64,000 nt of DNA from Tamlana sp. I1 (GCF_015355625.1 NZ_JACLAF010000006.1:184996-248995), one strand, 5' to 3'; numbered from the stretch's first letter, positions 27,066 to 35,713 are shown. The notes: generated by a model not told the origin, from the sequence alone. A program made the numbers and translations.

Positions 27066-27839
27066 TTACTTTTTGTGTCTGATTAATAGATCCATTAACG
27101 TAATAGAAGCATCTTCCATGTTGTTAACAATACTATCAATCTTAGCAATAATGTAGTTGTAAAAAATTTGAAGTATAATAGCTACTACAAGACCAAATAC
27201 AGTTGTTAAAAGTGCTACTTTAATACCACCAGCTACAAGAGAAGGTTGCATATCTCCAGCTGCCTCAATTTTATCGAAGGCTTGAATCATACCAATTACC
27301 GTACCCATGAAACCAAGCATTGGTGCAAGAGCGATAAATAATGAAATCCAAGATACATTCTTTTCTAATTGTCCCATTTGAACACCACCGTAAGCTACAA
27401 CAGCTTTTTCAGCAGCCTCAAGACCTTCATCAGTTCTATCTAAACCTTGATAGTAGATAGATGCTACAGGACCTTTTGTGTTTCTACAAACTTCTTTAGC
27501 AGCTTCAACACCACCTGAAGCCAATGCGTCTTCAACTTCTTGAGTTAATTTCTTTGTATTTGTAGTAGAAAGGTTTAAAAAGATAATTCTCTCAATAGCA
27601 ATCGCTAAACCTAGAATTAAACATAATAATACAATCCCCATAAATCCAGGACCTCCTTCAATAAATCTCTTTTTTAATTCTTGGTGAAACCCTAAAGTTT
27701 CAGCAGGCGCAGCAGCTGTATCATCTTGAGTAATAGTTGCTACTGTCGTCGTAGTAGTTGTACTTGCAATTGTAGTTGCATTAGCAGTTCCAAATACCAT
27801 CATTCCTGTTATGGCAAGGATAGAAAATAATCTTTTCAT
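27066..27839 (-). CDS. ExbB/TolQ/MotA proton-channel protein
   Basis: First gene of the operon; 257 residues. It has an N-terminal signal-like hydrophobic stretch (LFSILAITGMMVFGTANA) and a Thr-rich linker, unlike E. coli ExbB, and then three membrane helices. The channel region WISLFIALAPMLGFMGTVIGMI and the last helix VALLTTVFGLVVAIILQIFY match the ExbB/TolQ family. It should form the pentameric channel with the two ExbD paralogues. The -7-like TATCTTTA lies about 35 bases upstream on the minus strand. Confidence 0.93.
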   Translation of the reverse strand: MKRLFSILAITGMMVFGTANATTIASTTTTTTVATITQDDTAAAPAETLGFHQELKKRFIEGGPGFMGIVLLCLILGLAIAIERIIFLNLSTTNTKKLTQEVEDALASGGVEAAKEVCRNTKGPVASIYYQGLDRTDEGLEAAEKAVVAYGGVQMGQLEKNVSWISLFIALAPMLGFMGTVIGMIQAFDKIEAAGDMQPSLVAGGIKVALLTTVFGLVVAIILQIFYNYIIAKIDSIVNNMEDASITLMDLLIRHKK

Positions 27840-27914
27840 GTTCTAGATCTTAATTTTATTAGTTAAAGGGTTAAAGATAAAAAAAAAAAGTAATTAATTC
27901 GCAAAAAATCACAG

Positions 27915-28002
27915 CAGAGAGGAAGGGATTCGAACCCTCGATACCCTTTTGAGGTATACACACTTTCCAGGCGTGCGCCTTCGACCACTCGGCCACCTCT
28001 CT
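27915..28002 (-). tRNA. tRNA-Ser (anticodon GGA)
   Basis: On the minus strand a complete 88-base class II tRNA: acceptor stem AGAGAGG / CCTCTCT, D arm with GGCCGAGTGG, anticodon loop CCTGGAAAG with anticodon GGA, a long variable arm (GTATACCTCAAAAGGGTATC) and T loop GGTTCGAATCC. It reads Ser codons TCC and TCT. The CCA end is not encoded. Confidence 0.97.
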
Positions 28003-28075
28003 AATTGATGTCTCTTTAATTACGGGGATGAAATAACAAAAAAAACTTTGAACGCTGAAATTTTGAAGGTTAATT

Positions 28076-29107
28076 TTAAGACAATTCTCCTCGTAACGGC
28101 GTTTCATACATGGTTTTGAACATGTTAGCAGAAATATTTTGACCTAACATAAACATCAATTTTCCTATGGCCGCTTCTGTAGTAATGTCTTTTCCTGAGA
28201 TAACGCCTATCTTTTTTAGCGCGCTACTGGTTTCATAATGCCCCATCATAACACTTCCTCCTACACATTGCGTAATATTTATTATATGTATGCCTTTTGA
28301 AATATTTTTTGTTAAAATTTCTAAAAACCATGGTTCTGTGGTACAATTTCCTGCTCCGTAGGTTTCAATAATTACTGCTTTTAAGTTATTTGTACTAAAT
28401 ATACTCTGGATAAATGCTTCAGTAATCCCAGGAAATACTTTAAATAAGGCAATGTTATGATCTAATTTTTTATGTACGACAAACCTTTTTCTTAGGTTTG
28501 GCTTATATAAATATTCGGTATTAATTTTTAAATGCACACCCGATTCGGCTAAATCGTGGTAGTTAAATGATGAAAAAGCTTGAAAATCTTCAGCATTTAG
28601 CTTCGTGGTTCTATTAGCGCGGTACAGTTTATATTCAAAATACAAACAAACTTCCTTAATAACTGGTTTCCCTTTACTTTGTAATGAAGCCACTTGAATG
28701 GAAGTAATTAAATTTTCCTTCGCATCGGTCCTTAGATCTCCTATGGGCAATTGCGACCCCGTAAATACAACTGGTTTTCCTAAGTTTTCTAGCATAAAAC
28801 TTAATGCCGAAGCTGTATAACTCATCGTATCACTACCATGAAGCACCACAAAACCATCAAATTTTAAATAATTAGCTTCAATATGTTCGGCAATTTGCAC
28901 CCAAGATTCGGGATTCATATTACTAGAATCAATAGGTTCTTTAAAGGAAACCGTATCGATATTACAATCCAAAAGCTTTATTTCTGGAATATTATCAAGT
29001 AAAGTCTTAAAATCGAAAGCTTTTAAAGCACCGGTTTCAAAATCTTTAACCATACCAATGGTACCGCCTGTATAAATTAATAAAATGTTCACTTTGGATG
29101 TATTCAT
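28076..29107 (-). CDS. ansA: type I L-asparaginase
   Basis: A 343-residue cytoplasmic asparaginase, which hydrolyses asparagine to aspartate and ammonia. The first catalytic Thr is in ILLIYTGGTIGMVKD and the second in VLHGSDTMSYTASAL, with the family's Lys in the LRTDAKENL segment. There is no signal peptide, which fits the type I enzyme. It lies 3 bases downstream of tatD on the same strand; the pair is probably one operon. Confidence 0.93.
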   Translation of the reverse strand: MNTSKVNILLIYTGGTIGMVKDFETGALKAFDFKTLLDNIPEIKLLDCNIDTVSFKEPIDSSNMNPESWVQIAEHIEANYLKFDGFVVLHGSDTMSYTASALSFMLENLGKPVVFTGSQLPIGDLRTDAKENLITSIQVASLQSKGKPVIKEVCLYFEYKLYRANRTTKLNAEDFQAFSSFNYHDLAESGVHLKINTEYLYKPNLRKRFVVHKKLDHNIALFKVFPGITEAFIQSIFSTNNLKAVIIETYGAGNCTTEPWFLEILTKNISKGIHIINITQCVGGSVMMGHYETSSALKKIGVISGKDITTEAAIGKLMFMLGQNISANMFKTMYETPLRGELS

Positions 29108-29110
29108 AGC

Positions 29111-29878
29111 CTAAATCTTAAATACGTCTTTAGAGTTTCTGGTAGTAATTTCGGCAATTTCATTTATAGACTTACCATAAATCTCAGATAATTTTTCCAA
29201 CACCTTTAATATATAGCTACTTTCGTTTCGCTTTCCGCGGAATGGTGCAGGCGCTAAATAGGGTGAGTCGGTTTCTAAAACAATATGCTTTAAATCGATT
29301 TGATTTAGAAACTGATTAATTTTACCATTTTTGAAAGTAACCACACCTCCTATCCCAAGTTTCATATTATAGGATATGGCTTGATGGGCTTGTTCTAAAT
29401 TCCCTGTGAAGCAGTGAAAAATACCGAATAAATCATCTGATTTTTCAGATTCTAAAACTTCAAAAATGTCATCAAAAGCCTCTCTACAATGGATGACAAT
29501 AGGTAATTTGTATTGTTTAGCTAATCGAATTTGATGAATAAAAGCTTCTTTTTGAATTTCCAAAGTGGTTTTATCCCAATATAAATCGATGCCAATTTCA
29601 CCAATAGCATAAAAAGAACGCTTAGCGAGCATTTCTTCAACATGCTGAAGTTCGGCTTTAAAATTTTCTTTAACATGTGTGGGATGTAACCCCATCATTA
29701 AAAACACATGATTAGGGAAATCTTTTTCCAATTGAAGCATAGATTCTGTATACTCTGAATCTATTGCTGGAATAAAAAATCGAGAAACGCCTTGCTCTAT
29801 AGCACGATTAATCATATCATGACGATCTTCATCAAAAGCTTCACTATATAAATGGGTGTGTGTATCTGTAATTATCAA
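29111..29878 (-). CDS. TatD family metal-dependent hydrolase
   Basis: A 255-residue TIM-barrel hydrolase of the TatD family (metal-dependent deoxyribonuclease relatives). Metal ligands are visible: THTHLY at the N-terminus, IGEIGID, VIHCREA, FHCFTG and LETDSPYLAP. I place the start at the TTG at 29878, which gives the usual N-terminus MIITDTHTHLY; a TTG at 29917 adds 13 poorly conserved residues. Function in quality control of DNA or RNA is likely but not set in this phylum. Confidence 0.92.
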   Translation of the reverse strand: MIITDTHTHLYSEAFDEDRHDMINRAIEQGVSRFFIPAIDSEYTESMLQLEKDFPNHVFLMMGLHPTHVKENFKAELQHVEEMLAKRSFYAIGEIGIDLYWDKTTLEIQKEAFIHQIRLAKQYKLPIVIHCREAFDDIFEVLESEKSDDLFGIFHCFTGNLEQAHQAISYNMKLGIGGVVTFKNGKINQFLNQIDLKHIVLETDSPYLAPAPFRGKRNESSYILKVLEKLSEIYGKSINEIAEITTRNSKDVFKI

Positions 29879-29963
29879 ATGCAAGAATTTAAATGGGCCC
29901 TTATTAAACTTCAGCAAAAATAATTGTTTTTACATGATTATATTTGGTTAAAAATATAATGTT

Positions 29964-30404
29964 ATGGAAACGCTTCAACAATTCTTAACCAATAAAGGCT
30001 ATGCTAAGGTTAAACTACACTTAACCAAAACTAATCATTTTGAAATTAAAGCATCCATAAACGGCAAAAAAGGTGTCTTTATATTAGACACAGGCGCTTC
30101 AAGTTCTTGCGTTGGTTTTGAAGGCATTGAAACCTTTAAATTAAAAGCTGAAGATTCCCTAATAAAGGCGGCTGGCGCAGGCGCCATAGATATGGACACA
30201 AAAATGTCTAAAAAAAACAAGTTAAAAATAGGCAAATGGACTACCAACAAGGTTGTTTTAGTATTATTTAACCTAACCCACGTGAATACGGCACTTAAAA
30301 ATCATAATTCGGAACCTGTTGATGGCATAATTGGTGCCGACATATTAAAAAAAGGAAAAGCCGTTATAGACTATGAGAAGAAATACTTATATTTAAGATT
30401 GTAA
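29964..30404 (+). CDS. single-domain retropepsin-like aspartic protease
   Basis: A 146-residue protein with one aspartic protease lobe. The catalytic motif is FILDTGASSSCV (about residues 44-55) and the second hydrophobic-Gly motif is PVDGIIGADIL near 117-127, as in bacterial retropepsins. No signal peptide, so it is probably cytoplasmic. One lobe has one catalytic Asp, so it should work as a dimer, like viral retropepsins. It ends 51 bases before the response regulator gene. Confidence 0.85.
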   Translation: METLQQFLTNKGYAKVKLHLTKTNHFEIKASINGKKGVFILDTGASSSCVGFEGIETFKLKAEDSLIKAAGAGAIDMDTKMSKKNKLKIGKWTTNKVVLVLFNLTHVNTALKNHNSEPVDGIIGADILKKGKAVIDYEKKYLYLRL

Positions 30405-30406
30405 TT

Positions 30407-30426
30407 GTAAGTGGTAACTCACTTAT
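30407..30426. promoter_or_regulatory. inverted repeat between the retropepsin and the response regulator
   Basis: TAAGTG (30408-30413), 6 bases, then CACTTA (30420-30425), perfectly inverted, 30 bases before the regulator ATG. The same TAAGTG occurs inside the duplicated operator downstream of the gene, so an autoregulatory site is possible. No T-run, so not a terminator. Confidence 0.4.
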
Positions 30427-30455
30427 GAATTAATAGCAAAAAATTCTCAAAATAA

Positions 30456-31088
30456 ATGAATACCTCAATTGTCATCGCTGACGATCACGCCCTTATTTTA
30501 CGTGGTTTAACAGACTTTTTAACGGAACAGGGCTACAATATTATTGGTAGTACAGACGACGGTCATAGTGCCTACAATATGATTGTAAAGTTAAAACCAG
30601 AAATTGCCATTTTAGACATCAATATGCCTTGTATGACTGGACTTGATGTGGCTGAAGCCTGTAACAAAAACAAATTACCCACCAAAATCATTCTTTTAAC
30701 TTTAGAAAAAGACGAAAAGTATTTTGACAAAGCTATAGAATATAACGTTTATGGTTATATTCTGAAGGAGTTTGCTATTGATCAAATTGAAACCTGTATT
30801 GAACATGTTGTAAAAGGGAGTCCGTATTTTAGTGAAGATATTTCGCCATACCTTGTTAAGACCCATTTAGGAAACCGGCCAGACACCATCGAACTCCTTA
30901 CAAAATCTGAGTTAAAAATTGTAAAACTCATATCTAAAAACAAAACTAGCCAAGAAATTGCTGAAGAGCTATCCATCTCGGTTCGCACGGTTGATAAGCA
31001 CCGAAGTAATGTGGTACAAAAGCTAGAACTAGGAAACAGACCTACATCGCTTTCCATTTGGGCAAATCTAAATAAAAGCTATTTTTAA
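30456..31088 (+). CDS. orphan NarL/LuxR-type response regulator
   Basis: A 210-residue response regulator. The receiver domain has the acidic pair D9-D10 (IADDHALI), the phosphate acceptor D54 (AILDINMP), the switch Thr (ILLTLEKD) and the Lys (GYILKEF). A LuxR-type HTH fills about residues 145-205 (SKNKTSQEIAEELSISVRTVDKHRSNVVQKL). No histidine kinase gene is next to it. The stop codon TAA (31086-31088) lies inside the first copy of the duplicated operator, so the regulator probably acts on the two small promoters directly downstream. Confidence 0.93.
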   Translation: MNTSIVIADDHALILRGLTDFLTEQGYNIIGSTDDGHSAYNMIVKLKPEIAILDINMPCMTGLDVAEACNKNKLPTKIILLTLEKDEKYFDKAIEYNVYGYILKEFAIDQIETCIEHVVKGSPYFSEDISPYLVKTHLGNRPDTIELLTKSELKIVKLISKNKTSQEIAEELSISVRTVDKHRSNVVQKLELGNRPTSLSIWANLNKSYF

Positions 31089-31112
31089 AAAATACGTATA
31101 AGTGCGTATTTT
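31083..31112. repeat. operator copy 1 (TACGTATAAGTGCGTA core)
   Basis: A 30-base block, the core TACGTATAAGTGCGTA at 31093-31108 being an imperfect inverted repeat (TACGTA / TGCGTA around TAAG). It recurs 146 bases further on with one difference in 30. Copy 1 overlaps the regulator stop codon. Confidence 0.85.
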
Positions 31113-31131
31113 ATTTTTTAGAACTATAGTG

Positions 31132-31140
31132 TATCTTTAC
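31132..31140 (+). promoter_or_regulatory. -7 box of the first small promoter
   Basis: TATCTTTAC, close to TAnnTTTG, exactly 23 bases after the end of the operator core. The operator takes the place of a -33 element, as expected for an activator-dependent promoter. Confidence 0.6.
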
Positions 31141-31145
31141 AATGC

Positions 31146-31215
31146 TATTAATTAGTTCTTAGGGAGAATTATAGGAAGCTCTAAATTGTAATGATTTAGA
31201 GCTTTCGCTATTTAT
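31146..31215 (+). ncRNA. candidate small RNA 1 downstream of the response regulator
   Basis: Predicted transcript after the first -7 box. It has a short stem GTTCT / AGAAT around a TAGGG loop, and then a 9-pair hairpin GCTCTAAAT (31178-31186) / ATTTAGAGC (31194-31202) followed by a U-rich tail with interruptions. No reading frame of useful length. Ends are estimates. Confidence 0.35.
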
Positions 31216-31228
31216 ATACCTAAGGCCA

Positions 31229-31258
31229 TTTTAAAAATTACGTATAAGTGCGTATTTT
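31229..31258. repeat. operator copy 2 (TACGTATAAGTGCGTA core)
   Basis: Second copy of the 30-base block; core identical at 31239-31254. The following segment to the -7 box is again 23 bases, although its sequence differs, so the spacing is conserved while the filler is not. Confidence 0.85.
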
Positions 31259-31277
31259 TTTTATGCCTAATCTAAAT

Positions 31278-31286
31278 TACCTTTAC
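31278..31286 (+). promoter_or_regulatory. -7 box of the second small promoter
   Basis: TACCTTTAC, close to TAnnTTTG, 23 bases after operator copy 2. The next bases (TGCTATTAATT) are the same as after the first -7 box, so the transcription starts are probably equivalent. Confidence 0.6.
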
Positions 31287-31290
31287 ACTG

Positions 31291-31360
31291 CTATTAATTC
31301 TTTTGAGAGAGAATTTTTTATAATGCTCTGCACCGAAAGGTGCAGAGTAATTATTGACAT
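31291..31360 (+). ncRNA. candidate small RNA 2 or leader of the micropeptide
   Basis: After the second -7 box: stem AATTCT / AGAATT around a TTTGAGAG loop, then a 9-pair hairpin CTCTGCACC (31326-31334) / GGTGCAGAG (31339-31347) closed by a GAAA tetraloop. There is no T-run, so this may be the structured leader of the small gene at 31372 instead of a separate RNA. Confidence 0.35.
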
Positions 31361-31371
31361 TATACGATAAT

Positions 31372-31491
31372 ATGTTAAAAAACTTATTCATGCAAAACAA
31401 GAACAGCACCTTTGACACATGTTGTATTATTGGGCTAACTTTACTGGTAGTGACGACTATTTGTATAAATATCCTAATGCTCTTTATTTAG
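31372..31491 (+). CDS. 39-residue single-span membrane peptide
   Basis: ATG at 31372, TAG at 31489-31491. The peptide has a polar N-terminus (MLKNLFMQNKNSTFDTCC) and then a hydrophobic span that begins IIGLTLLVVTTICINILM and ends LFI. The cysteine pair at 17-18 sits at the membrane edge. There is no Shine-Dalgarno sequence, which is normal in this phylum. It lies between the second duplicated promoter and a perfect terminator, so it is placed as the coding end of that transcript. No family recognised; chance of being spurious remains. Confidence 0.45.
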   Translation: MLKNLFMQNKNSTFDTCCIIGLTLLVVTTICINILMLFI

Positions 31492-31514
31492 ACCTTCTAA
31501 AAAAATAATACCAA

Positions 31515-31550
31515 AAAAAAGGCTGTTGTATCGATACAACAGCCTTTTTT
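31515..31550. terminator. bidirectional terminator
   Basis: A perfect 36-base palindrome with arms AAAAAAGGCTGTTGTATC and GATACAACAGCCTTTTTT, T-runs on both strands. It serves the small transcript from the left and sucAB from the right. Confidence 0.92.
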
Positions 31551-31568
31551 ATACAAATGCTTTTAAAA

Positions 31569-32780
31569 CTATAGTTCTAAAGCTTTTTTAATATCGTTAT
31601 TCATTAGGATTTCAGTTGGATTTTCTAGCGCTTCTTTTACAGCAACTAAGAATCCTACACTTTCTTTTCCATCAATAATTCTATGATCGTAAGATAGAGC
31701 TACATACATAATCGGTCTAATTTCCACTTTACCATCGATAGCAACTGGACGTTCAACAATATTATGCATTCCTAAAATACCACTTTGAGGTGGGTTGATG
31801 ATAGGTGTAGATAACATACTTCCAAATACACCACCATTAGTGATTGTAAAAGTTCCACCTGTCATTTCATCAACTGTAATTTGTCCGTCTCTTGCGCGTA
31901 AAGCTAAACGTTTTACTTCGGCTTCAACTCCTCTAAAACTTAAGTTTTCGGCATTTCTAATAACTGGCACCATTAATCCTTTAGGTCCCGAAACAGCAAT
32001 ACTAATATCGCAAAAATCAAAAGAAAGCATTTCTTTACCGCTTATCATTGAGTTAACTGCTGGATACATTTTTAAGGCACGAACCACAGCTAAAGTAAAG
32101 AAACTCATAAACCCTAAACCAACGCCATGCTTTGCTTTAAACGTATCCTTATATTCTGAACGCAATGCAAAAATAGGCGACATATCAACTTCGTTAAACG
32201 TTGTTAACATAGCCGTTGTATTTTTAGCTTCAACTAAACGCTCGGCTACTTTTCGTCTTAACATCGACATTTTGCTCGTGGTGCTTGTTCTTGAACCACC
32301 AGTTGGTGTTCCCATAGAAGGCACTGCATTAATAGCATCGTCTTTAGTTACTCTACCATCTTTTCCTGTTCCAGAAACCGAACCAGCATCCATACCTTTT
32401 TCAGCTAATATTTTTTTAGCAGCAGGGCTTGCGCTTCCTGAGGCATAGGTTTTTGTTTCTACTGCAGCAGCTTTAGGAGCTTCGGCAGCAGGTGCTTCCT
32501 CTTTCTTTTCTACTTTTTCAGTAGCGCCACCTTCTGGTTTTTCAGCACTAGTATCGATTAAACATACTACAGCACCTACTTCTACAGCATCGCCTTCTTC
32601 CGCTTTAAGCGTAATAATTCCGCTAACTTCTGCAGGCAATTCAAGTGTTGCTTTATCGCTGTCTACCTCAGCAATAGCTTGATCTTTTTCAACATAATCT
32701 CCATCTTCAACAAGCCATGTTGCAATTTCAACTTCTGTAATAGACTCCCCTGGCGAAGGGACTTTCATTTCTAAAATCAT
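31569..32780 (-). CDS. sucB: 2-oxoglutarate dehydrogenase E2, dihydrolipoyl succinyltransferase
   Basis: E2 core of the 2-oxoglutarate dehydrogenase complex, 403 residues. Lipoyl domain with the modified Lys in DSDKATLEL (about residue 43), an Ala/Glu/Lys-rich linker, the E3-binding domain ([20 protein letters not shown]) and the acyltransferase core ending with the catalytic [16 protein letters not shown]. It lies 39 bases after sucA, so sucAB is one operon; the E3 component is elsewhere. Confidence 0.97.
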   Translation of the reverse strand: MILEMKVPSPGESITEVEIATWLVEDGDYVEKDQAIAEVDSDKATLELPAEVSGIITLKAEEGDAVEVGAVVCLIDTSAEKPEGGATEKVEKKEEAPAAEAPKAAAVETKTYASGSASPAAKKILAEKGMDAGSVSGTGKDGRVTKDDAINAVPSMGTPTGGSRTSTTSKMSMLRRKVAERLVEAKNTTAMLTTFNEVDMSPIFALRSEYKDTFKAKHGVGLGFMSFFTLAVVRALKMYPAVNSMISGKEMLSFDFCDISIAVSGPKGLMVPVIRNAENLSFRGVEAEVKRLALRARDGQITVDEMTGGTFTITNGGVFGSMLSTPIINPPQSGILGMHNIVERPVAIDGKVEIRPIMYVALSYDHRIIDGKESVGFLVAVKEALENPTEILMNNDIKKALEL

Positions 32781-32819
32781 TTTTTATAATTTTAATGGTA
32801 TTTTCTTTTTAACTTAATT

Positions 32820-35558
32820 TTATAAACCGAACACGCTATTTACAACCTGTTTCTGTCTTCTTTTATCTCTGGTACTAGATCCTGGAGCAGGCACCGAGCT
32901 ATATGGTCTTGAGCAAACTTCTAATTTAACAAGCTCCATACGTTGCGCCATGTGTGTCCAAGCCCCCATGTTTTTAGGTTCTTCTTGTGCCCAAACATAC
33001 TTTTCTACATTTGGATAACGGTTTATAACCTCTTGTATTTTATCTAAATGTAATGGGAATAATTGCTCGATTCTTACTAAAGCAACATCATCTCTTTCTA
33101 GATTTTCTCTTTCTTCTAATAAATCGTAATAGAATTTACCAGTACAGAATGTAAGTTGCTTTACATTTTCTGGGTTGATGGTATCATCTATAACTTCTTG
33201 AAATTCTCCTGACGCTAAATCGCTTATTGAAGATACCGCTTTAGGGTGACGTAATAAACTTTTAGGTGTGAATACAATTAGAGGTTTTCTGAAATCGCGT
33301 TTCATTTGACGACGCAATAAGTGGAAAAAGTTTGCAGGTGTTGTACAATCGGCAACAAACATATTATCGTTTCCACATAATTGAAGGTAACGTTCTATTC
33401 TTGCAGATGAATGCTCTGATCCTTGACCTTCATAACCATGAGGTAATAATACAACAATACCGTTTTGCGACTTCCATTTGTCTTCTGCAGCCGATAAATA
33501 CTGATCGAAAATAATTTGCGCACCGTTGCTAAAATCTCCAAACTGTGCTTCCCAAATGGTTAGTGTATTTGGGTTTGCCATGGCATAACCATAATCGAAA
33601 CCTAAAACACCATATTCTGATAAAAAGGAGTTGTAAATGTACATTTCCCCTTTATTGTCTGGATTTGTATTTAAAAGATTGATACGTTCTTCTGAAATCT
33701 CATCACGTAAAATAGCGTGTCTATGACTAAAAGTTCCGCGTTCTACATCTTGTCCTGAGATACGTACATTGAAACCTTCTTCAAGTAAACTACCGTAAGC
33801 TAATGTTTCAGCCATACCCCAATCTAACGTATCGGTTTCAAAAACCATTTTAGCACGACCATCTAAAATACGTTCTGCTTTACGTAAAAACTTAACGCCT
33901 TCTGGTACTGTTGAAACCACTTTTGAAATGTTTTCTAACTTGGCTTTTTGATAGGTTGTATCGGCCGTTTCAAGCATTGCATCAACACCTCGACGTACAA
34001 AACCTTGCCAACGCTCCATCATAAACTCACGAACCTTAGAAGAATCATCTTCTTTAGATTTTGCATAAGCTTTTTCAAGGGTGTCTTTAAACTCGGCTAC
34101 AATTTGTGTAGCATAAGCTTTATCTATGGTTTTTTCAGCAATTAATTTATCGGAATAAATTTTAAACGGACTAGAATGCTTCGCAATATTTTTATATAAA
34201 TTAGGCTGTGTGAATCTAGGCTCATCACCTTCATTATGACCATATTTTCTATAACCTAATAAATCGATGTACACATCTTTTTTATAACGCATTCTGTATT
34301 CTAAAGCCAATTCTACAGCGTGCACAACTGCTTCAGCATCATCAGAATTAACGTGTAAAACTGGTGATAAGGTTACTTTAGCAACATCGGTACAATAGGT
34401 ACTTGAACGGGCATCTAAATAATTGGTTGTAAATCCAATTTGATTGTTTACAACAATATGAATGGTTCCTCCGGTTTTGTAACCGTTAAGCTGACTCATT
34501 TGCGCTACCTCATACACTACACCTTGACCTGCAATAGCAGCATCACCGTGCACTACAATTGGTATAATTTTAGAATCGTCGCCATCATAATCGTTATCGA
34601 TTTTTGCACGAGTAATCCCTTCGGCAACTGGTGCTACAGTTTCTAAATGCGATGGATTTGGCACTAAGTTCATTTTGATAGTCTTACCGTTTTGGTAAGT
34701 TTTATCCAGTGTTAAACCCAAGTGGTATTTAACATCGCCATCGATAAATTCATCTTCGAAATCTTTACCATCAAACTCGCTAAAAAGTTCGTTTACTGGT
34801 TTTCTAAAAATGTTTACTAAAGTACTTAAACGACCACGGTGTGCCATTCCTAATACACATTCCTTTACACCGTATTTTTCAACCGCATAAAAAAGCACGT
34901 TACTAATCGCTGGAATTAAAGATTCTCCCCCTTCTAACGAAAAACGTTTTTGCCCAACATATTTAGTTTGCAAAAAGTTTTCGAAGGTTACAGCTTGATT
35001 TAGCTTAGAAAGAATATATTTTTTGGTATCAGCCGAAAAAGCAGGCTGATTATCATTTTTATTTAATTGATCTTGCCACCACTTAATAACCTCAGGGTTT
35101 CTTAAGTACATGTATTCTACACCAATAGAATTGCAATAAATTAAATTAAGATGTTTAATGATTTCACGTAAAGTAACTGCGCCTACGCCTAAAACTTCGC
35201 CTGCATTAAAAACCGTATCCAAATCACTATCGGAAAGATTAAAATTGCTTAAATCTAAAGTTGGTGTATAGCTTCGTCTGTCGCGAACAGGGTTTGTTTT
35301 GGTAAACAAATGGCCACGCATTCTATAGCCATCAATTAACCTTAACACATTAAATTCCTTTTGTACGTGTTCTGGAATTTGGGTTGAATCACCTTCAACA
35401 ATTTCACCGTTTAAGCCATAATCTTCACTCCCAAAATCGTAACCTTGAAAAAAGGCTCTCCAACTAGGCTCTATACTATCTGGATTTTCTAAATATTGGC
35501 TATATAGATCGGAAAAATATGCTGTGTGTGCGGCGTTTAAAAAAGAAAACTTGTCCAT
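32820..35558 (-). CDS. sucA: 2-oxoglutarate dehydrogenase E1
   Basis: Thiamine-diphosphate-dependent E1 component of the 2-oxoglutarate dehydrogenase complex, 912 residues. It decarboxylates 2-oxoglutarate and succinylates the lipoyl group of SucB. Landmarks: N-terminal FLNAAHTAYFSDLYSQYLEN, the TPP-binding VHGDAAIAGQGVVYE, RFTQPNLYK, HRHAILRDE, LLPHGYEGQGSEHSSARIER and the closing KYVWAQEEPKNMGAW. TCA cycle enzyme, cytoplasmic. Confidence 0.97.
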   Translation of the reverse strand: MDKFSFLNAAHTAYFSDLYSQYLENPDSIEPSWRAFFQGYDFGSEDYGLNGEIVEGDSTQIPEHVQKEFNVLRLIDGYRMRGHLFTKTNPVRDRRSYTPTLDLSNFNLSDSDLDTVFNAGEVLGVGAVTLREIIKHLNLIYCNSIGVEYMYLRNPEVIKWWQDQLNKNDNQPAFSADTKKYILSKLNQAVTFENFLQTKYVGQKRFSLEGGESLIPAISNVLFYAVEKYGVKECVLGMAHRGRLSTLVNIFRKPVNELFSEFDGKDFEDEFIDGDVKYHLGLTLDKTYQNGKTIKMNLVPNPSHLETVAPVAEGITRAKIDNDYDGDDSKIIPIVVHGDAAIAGQGVVYEVAQMSQLNGYKTGGTIHIVVNNQIGFTTNYLDARSSTYCTDVAKVTLSPVLHVNSDDAEAVVHAVELALEYRMRYKKDVYIDLLGYRKYGHNEGDEPRFTQPNLYKNIAKHSSPFKIYSDKLIAEKTIDKAYATQIVAEFKDTLEKAYAKSKEDDSSKVREFMMERWQGFVRRGVDAMLETADTTYQKAKLENISKVVSTVPEGVKFLRKAERILDGRAKMVFETDTLDWGMAETLAYGSLLEEGFNVRISGQDVERGTFSHRHAILRDEISEERINLLNTNPDNKGEMYIYNSFLSEYGVLGFDYGYAMANPNTLTIWEAQFGDFSNGAQIIFDQYLSAAEDKWKSQNGIVVLLPHGYEGQGSEHSSARIERYLQLCGNDNMFVADCTTPANFFHLLRRQMKRDFRKPLIVFTPKSLLRHPKAVSSISDLASGEFQEVIDDTINPENVKQLTFCTGKFYYDLLEERENLERDDVALVRIEQLFPLHLDKIQEVINRYPNVEKYVWAQEEPKNMGAWTHMAQRMELVKLEVCSRPYSSVPAPGSSTRDKRRQKQVVNSVFGL

Positions 35559-35600
35559 TATTACTATTAATCTCCTGTAGGTTTTTCAAAATATATTCCC

Positions 35601-35608
35601 CAAAAATA
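35601..35608 (-). promoter_or_regulatory. -7 promoter box for sucAB
   Basis: On the minus strand TATTTTTG, matching TAnnTTTG, 42 bases upstream of the sucA start. No clear -33 element. Confidence 0.45.
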
Positions 35609-35713
35609 CAACTTTTAGTAAAATTAGATGATTCTTTGACTATATTTATGGCTGTCATTATTCATTTAACGAATATGTTCAAAAACTTGTTAAATTTTTA
35701 ATAATATGATATT

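Noticed and set aside
27871..28107. Open frame of 78 codons on the minus strand
   Set aside because: It runs through the tRNA-Ser gene and is a by-product of it.
31326..31347. CRISPR-like unit (hairpin with GAAA loop) near the duplicated operator
   Set aside because: Only two dissimilar hairpins exist, with no spacers and no cas genes; the duplication is of the operator/promoter.
31795..32448. Long open frame of 217 codons on the plus strand
   Set aside because: Shadow of sucB on the opposite strand; sucB is certain.
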